A DNA stretch of 9,142 nt from Oscillospiraceae bacterium UBA4632. GTDB lineage: Bacteria > Bacillota > Clostridia > Oscillospirales > Oscillospiraceae. How positions within the stretch are numbered: the stretch's first letter is position 1; each line of letters opens with the position of its first letter. The notes below the pieces were generated by a model. The model saw only the letters and a list, made by a program, of their open reading frames with translations. It had not been told where the DNA came from and searched no databases. Positions 6,914 through 9,142 of the stretch are shown here, piece after piece. The position numbers and the translations under genes are program-made. The DNA is taken from the NCBI GenBank assembly GCA_002405995.1, contig DHMW01000019.1, positions 9,350-18,491 on the forward strand, in the 5' to 3' direction.

Positions 6914-7493
6914 GCGCTTCGAGCGACGCTTTCGTGTCCACGTCGCGCAGCTCCGCTTCCGACGCTTCAAAGAGGAGCAGGTCATCCAAGTGCCTTTTGA
7001 TGACCGCGCTGCCGCCGGCATCGCCCTCGAGCGATAAAAGTTCGGGGTAGAAGCGGGCGGGGAAGATGCAGGGATTGCCGCGCACGCCGTTATGGCCGAG
7101 ACCGACGATGCATTCGGGATTCGCGCGGTAAAGCGCCGCCTCGCGCGCCACGGTTTCCCGCTCCAGCAGCGGCTGGTCGGCGACCATATAGCAGATGGCG
7201 CCGCAGTCCCGTGCGAGCGCCGCTGTGCCGAGCCGGACCGTTTCGCTTTGCCCCCGTTCAGGGCAGGGGTTGCGCAGCGCTTCAAAGCCGAAGCGCGCGG
7301 CAAGGGCCATGATCTCATCGTGCTGCGTGACAACGAGCACGCGCGCGAAGGCTTCGCGCGGGATGGCCGCCATCGCGCGTTCGATGAGCGTCCTGCCGCC
7401 GATCTCCGCCAGAAGCTTGTTTTCACCGAAGCGCTCGGCGTTTCCTGCCGCCATCAGCAGGCAGCCGACAGCCGGTCCTCTCTCCATTTTCAT
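6900..7493 (-). CDS. mocA: MocA/YgfJ-family molybdenum cofactor cytidylyltransferase
   Basis: Predicted to transfer CMP from CTP to molybdopterin, making the dinucleotide cofactor used by xanthine dehydrogenase-family enzymes; cytosolic. 197 residues with a GT-A-like nucleotidyltransferase fold. LLMAAGNAERFGENKLL (12-28) is the nucleotide-binding loop, GQSETVRLG (81-89) the second substrate loop, and VADQPLL (104-110) holds the metal-binding Asp. GNPCIFPARFYPELLSL (139-155), then EGDAGGSAVI, is the family's central signature, and DVDT lies near the end. It resembles the YgfJ accessory family that travels with selenium-dependent molybdenum hydroxylases. ATG 7493 is chosen; ATG 7487 (after a GGTGAT-like site) and GTG 7502 are alternatives, the last leaving almost no leader from the predicted promoter. 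It sits between two molybdenum hydroxylase genes, on the opposite strand, and overlaps the asparaginase end by 14 bases. Cytidylyl rather than guanylyl transfer is inferred from context. Confidence 0.9.
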   Translation of the reverse strand: MKMERGPAVGCLLMAAGNAERFGENKLLAEIGGRTLIERAMAAIPREAFARVLVVTQHDEIMALAARFGFEALRNPCPERGQSETVRLGTAALARDCGAICYMVADQPLLERETVAREAALYRANPECIVGLGHNGVRGNPCIFPARFYPELLSLEGDAGGSAVIKRHLDDLLLFEASEAELRDVDTKASLEALKER

Positions 7494-7513
7494 CACCCAC
7501 ACCGTTTTTTGCT

Positions 7514-7542
7514 ACTATAGCAGACTTCGTGCCGCCGGACAA
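7514..7542 (-). promoter_or_regulatory. Promoter for mocA
   Basis: On the minus strand -35-like TTGTCC (7542-7537), 17-base spacer, -10 TATAGT (7519-7514). Transcription would begin near 7507, leaving only about 14 bases before ATG 7493. It is divergent from the xdhA promoter, with about 45 bases between the two -35 boxes, so one regulator could act on both. Confidence 0.6.
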
Positions 7543-7586
7543 GGGGAAAAGCTTCGCTATCTTCAAAATAATATTACGCAAGGCGC

Positions 7587-7615
7587 TGTACACTCTGTCG
7601 ATTTTGTGCTAAAAT
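7587..7615 (+). promoter_or_regulatory. Extended -10 promoter for xdhA
   Basis: Weak -35 TGTACA (7587-7592), 17-base spacer, -10 TAAAAT (7610-7615) preceded by TGTGC, which supplies the extended TG at 7607-7608. The leader to ATG 7683 is about 60 bases. The TGTGCTA(A/C)AAT core is nearly the same as in the promoter of the fused hydroxylase gene at 3256-3264. Confidence 0.6.
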
Positions 7616-7682
7616 CGAACCCGATATATATCAGTTTTCGAGCAGATCGCCAAGGCAAAACGCTCGATAAGGAGGAAGATCG

Positions 7683-9142
7683 ATGAACAAGGTAGGAAAG
7701 AGCGAGATCCGCGTGGATGCGTTCGACAAGGTCGCCGGACGCACGAAATACTACGAGGATCGGATGCCTGCCGGCGCGCTGTATGCGCGCATCAAGCACT
7801 CCACCATCGCGCACGGATTTGTCAGATCCATCGACACGTCCGCGGCAGAAGCCATCCCCGGCGTCGTGAAGGTGCTCACGTGCTTTGATGCGCCGCAGCA
7901 CTGCTTTCCGACGGCGGGCCACCCCTGGTCGATGGACCCGGGGCATCAGGACGTTGCGGACCGCAACCTTCTGAACCGCCACGTGCGCTATTACGGCGAC
8001 GACGTCGCCGTCGTCATCGCGGAGGACGAGGTCTCGGCGATGCAGGGCGTGCGCGCGCTGAAGGTCGAGTATGAGGAGCTGCCCTTCGTGCTGGACGTGC
8101 AGAAGGCGATGGAGGACGGCGCGCCGCTGCTCCACGAGGCGTATCCGAACAATATCCTCAAGCACACGGACATCCGCAAGGGCAATTACGCCGAGGCGAT
8201 CACCGAGCCGGGACTCATCAAGGTCGAGGGCTGGTACGATACGCCCACCGTGCAGCACTGCCATATCGAGAATCACGGCTGCTACGCCTATGAGGAAAAC
8301 GGCCGCATCGTCGTCGTCTCCTCCACGCAGATCCCGCACATCATCCGCCGTATCGTCGGTCAGGCGCTGGGCCGTCCCTGGGCGGATATCCGCGTCGTCA
8401 AGCCCTACATCGGCGGCGGCTTCGGCAATAAGCAGGACGCGCTCTATGAGCCGCTGTGCGCCTGGTGTTCTACGCAGGTGCATGGCCGCTGCGTGCGCAT
8501 CGACTGCTCGCGCGAGGAAACGTTCGTCTCAAACCGCGTGCGTCACGCGATCCGCGCCCACATCATCACATGGCTGCATCCGGACGGCTCGATCGCCGCG
8601 CGCAAGGTGGAGCTGTTCTCCAACCAGGGCTCCTATGCTTCGCACGGCCACTCCATCGCCGCTAAGGCGCTCGGCTCGTTCCCGCAGATCTATCCCTGCG
8701 ACCACTTCGAGGGCGACGCCTATACGGTGTTCACCAACCGTCCCACCGCGGGCGCGATGCGCGGCTATGGGATGCCGCAGGCATCCTTTGCCGACGATGC
8801 CAACATCGACGAGTGCGCAAAGGCGGTCCATATGGACCCGCTCGAATACCGCATGAGATACATCATGCCCAAGGGCTTCCACGACAGCTTCTCGGGCAAC
8901 ACCAACTACTGCGATTCCTTCCGCGAGTGCCTGGAAAAGGGAAAGGAGTACATCGAATACGACAAAAAGCGTGCGGAGTACGCCAAGGATACCGGCCCTG
9001 TCCGCCGCGGCATCGGCGTGGCGGCCTTCTGGTACAACACGGCGGTGTATCCCATTTCGCTGGAGACCTCCAGTAACCGTATGCTCCTGAACCTTGACGG
9101 CACGGTGACGATGCAGTGCGGCGAGACGGAGATCGGCCAGGG
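7683..9142 (+). CDS. xdhA: XdhA-like molybdopterin-binding subunit of xanthine dehydrogenase (3' end missing)
   Basis: Catalytic molybdenum subunit of a multi-subunit xanthine dehydrogenase; normally partnered by a FAD subunit (XdhB) and a 2Fe-2S subunit (XdhC), which would lie past the window edge. 486 full codons are visible with no stop; E. coli XdhA is about 750 residues, so about two thirds are present. Similarity to XdhA is collinear from the start: GKSEIRVDAFDKVAGR (5-20), NRHVRYYGDDVAVVIA, QHCHIENHG (191-199), STQIPHIIRRIVGQALG (214-230), GGGFGNKQD (244-252), GAMRGYG (357-363) and the final ETEIGQ. Glu196, Arg287 and Phe312 align by eye with bovine Glu802, Arg880 and Phe914, which hold the purine, supporting a true purine substrate. 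No ferredoxin domain is fused, unlike the hydroxylase at 3319. AAGGAGG at 7669-7675 lies 7 bases before ATG 7683. The catalytic C-terminal Glu is outside the window. Confidence 0.93.
   Translation, partial: MNKVGKSEIRVDAFDKVAGRTKYYEDRMPAGALYARIKHSTIAHGFVRSIDTSAAEAIPGVVKVLTCFDAPQHCFPTAGHPWSMDPGHQDVADRNLLNRHVRYYGDDVAVVIAEDEVSAMQGVRALKVEYEELPFVLDVQKAMEDGAPLLHEAYPNNILKHTDIRKGNYAEAITEPGLIKVEGWYDTPTVQHCHIENHGCYAYEENGRIVVVSSTQIPHIIRRIVGQALGRPWADIRVVKPYIGGGFGNKQDALYEPLCAWCSTQVHGRCVRIDCSREETFVSNRVRHAIRAHIITWLHPDGSIAARKVELFSNQGSYASHGHSIAAKALGSFPQIYPCDHFEGDAYTVFTNRPTAGAMRGYGMPQASFADDANIDECAKAVHMDPLEYRMRYIMPKGFHDSFSGNTNYCDSFRECLEKGKEYIEYDKKRAEYAKDTGPVRRGIGVAAFWYNTAVYPISLETSSNRMLLNLDGTVTMQCGETEIGQ

Noticed and set aside
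4891..7426. Two further minus-strand open frames (4891-5922 and 5789-7426)
   Set aside because: The first is antisense to the hydroxylase, and the second to the asparaginase before passing through mocA in another frame. Both lack domain signatures and translation signals; stop codons are simply rare in GC-rich DNA.
7623..7667. Palindrome GATATATATC (7623-7632) and inverted repeat TCGAGC/GCTCGA (7638-7643, 7662-7667) in the xdhA leader
   Set aside because: The stem has only 6 pairs with an 18-base loop, there is no aptamer-like conservation I recognise, and it leaves the ribosome-binding site free. It is too weak to call an operator or riboswitch, though position downstream of the promoter makes it worth a glance in comparative data.
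7563..8856. Minus-strand frame 7563-8483 and plus-strand frame 8071-8856 over xdhA
   Set aside because: Both are alternative frames of the XdhA gene, whose own frame is open from 7683 to the window end and matches the family throughout. The alternative translations are Arg/Ser/Ala-rich without motifs.

Overview
The window looks like a chromosomal segment from a GC-rich, low-oxygen member of the Clostridia (an Oscillospiraceae-like gut Firmicute is the best guess). The evidence is the HD-containing CCA-adding enzyme with a Firmicute-type C-terminus, a DUF2974 hydrolase, the ECF-type thiamine carrier ThiT behind a TPP riboswitch, strong Shine-Dalgarno sites, and molybdenum hydroxylases of the kind used by anaerobes that ferment purines. 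The genus cannot be read from the sequence. Coding third positions are mostly G/C, so long antisense open frames are common and were discarded.

Layout: (1) 1-2282, a plus-strand pair: the 3' part of cca and, two bases later, a DUF2974 alpha/beta hydrolase. They end at a perfect 18-bp inverted repeat (2294-2337) that can terminate transcription from both sides. (2) 2373-3185, a minus-strand thiamine uptake unit: consensus promoter, TPP riboswitch, intrinsic terminator with a candidate antiterminator, then thiT. (3) 3236-6913, a plus-strand unit: extended -10 promoter, a FAD-less fused 2Fe-2S/molybdopterin hydroxylase of the selenium-dependent xanthine dehydrogenase type, and a cytosolic type I L-asparaginase 10 bases behind it. 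(4) 6900-7542, mocA (YgfJ family) on the minus strand, convergent with the asparaginase and overlapping it by 14 bases. (5) From 7587 to the window edge, a second plus-strand promoter and the first 486 codons of a separate molybdopterin subunit closely resembling E. coli XdhA. It is cut by the window end.

How the genes fit together: region 3-5 is most simply read as part of a purine/heterocycle catabolic locus. MocA would supply the cytosine-dinucleotide molybdopterin cofactor to one or both hydroxylases. XdhA keeps the residues that bind purines in classical xanthine dehydrogenases and probably continues into XdhB/XdhC beyond the edge. The fused enzyme belongs to the family whose members carry a labile selenium on the cofactor; no in-frame selenocysteine codon is involved. 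The asparaginase releases ammonia and aspartate, and its link to the hydroxylase is a positional observation, not a demonstrated pathway.

The most unusual points are the co-occurrence of two different molybdenum hydroxylase architectures around one cofactor-maturation gene, the apparent loss in the fused enzyme of the aromatic residues that sandwich purines, and similar promoter sequences in front of the two hydroxylases. No CRISPR array, insertion sequence, tRNA or rRNA was seen.
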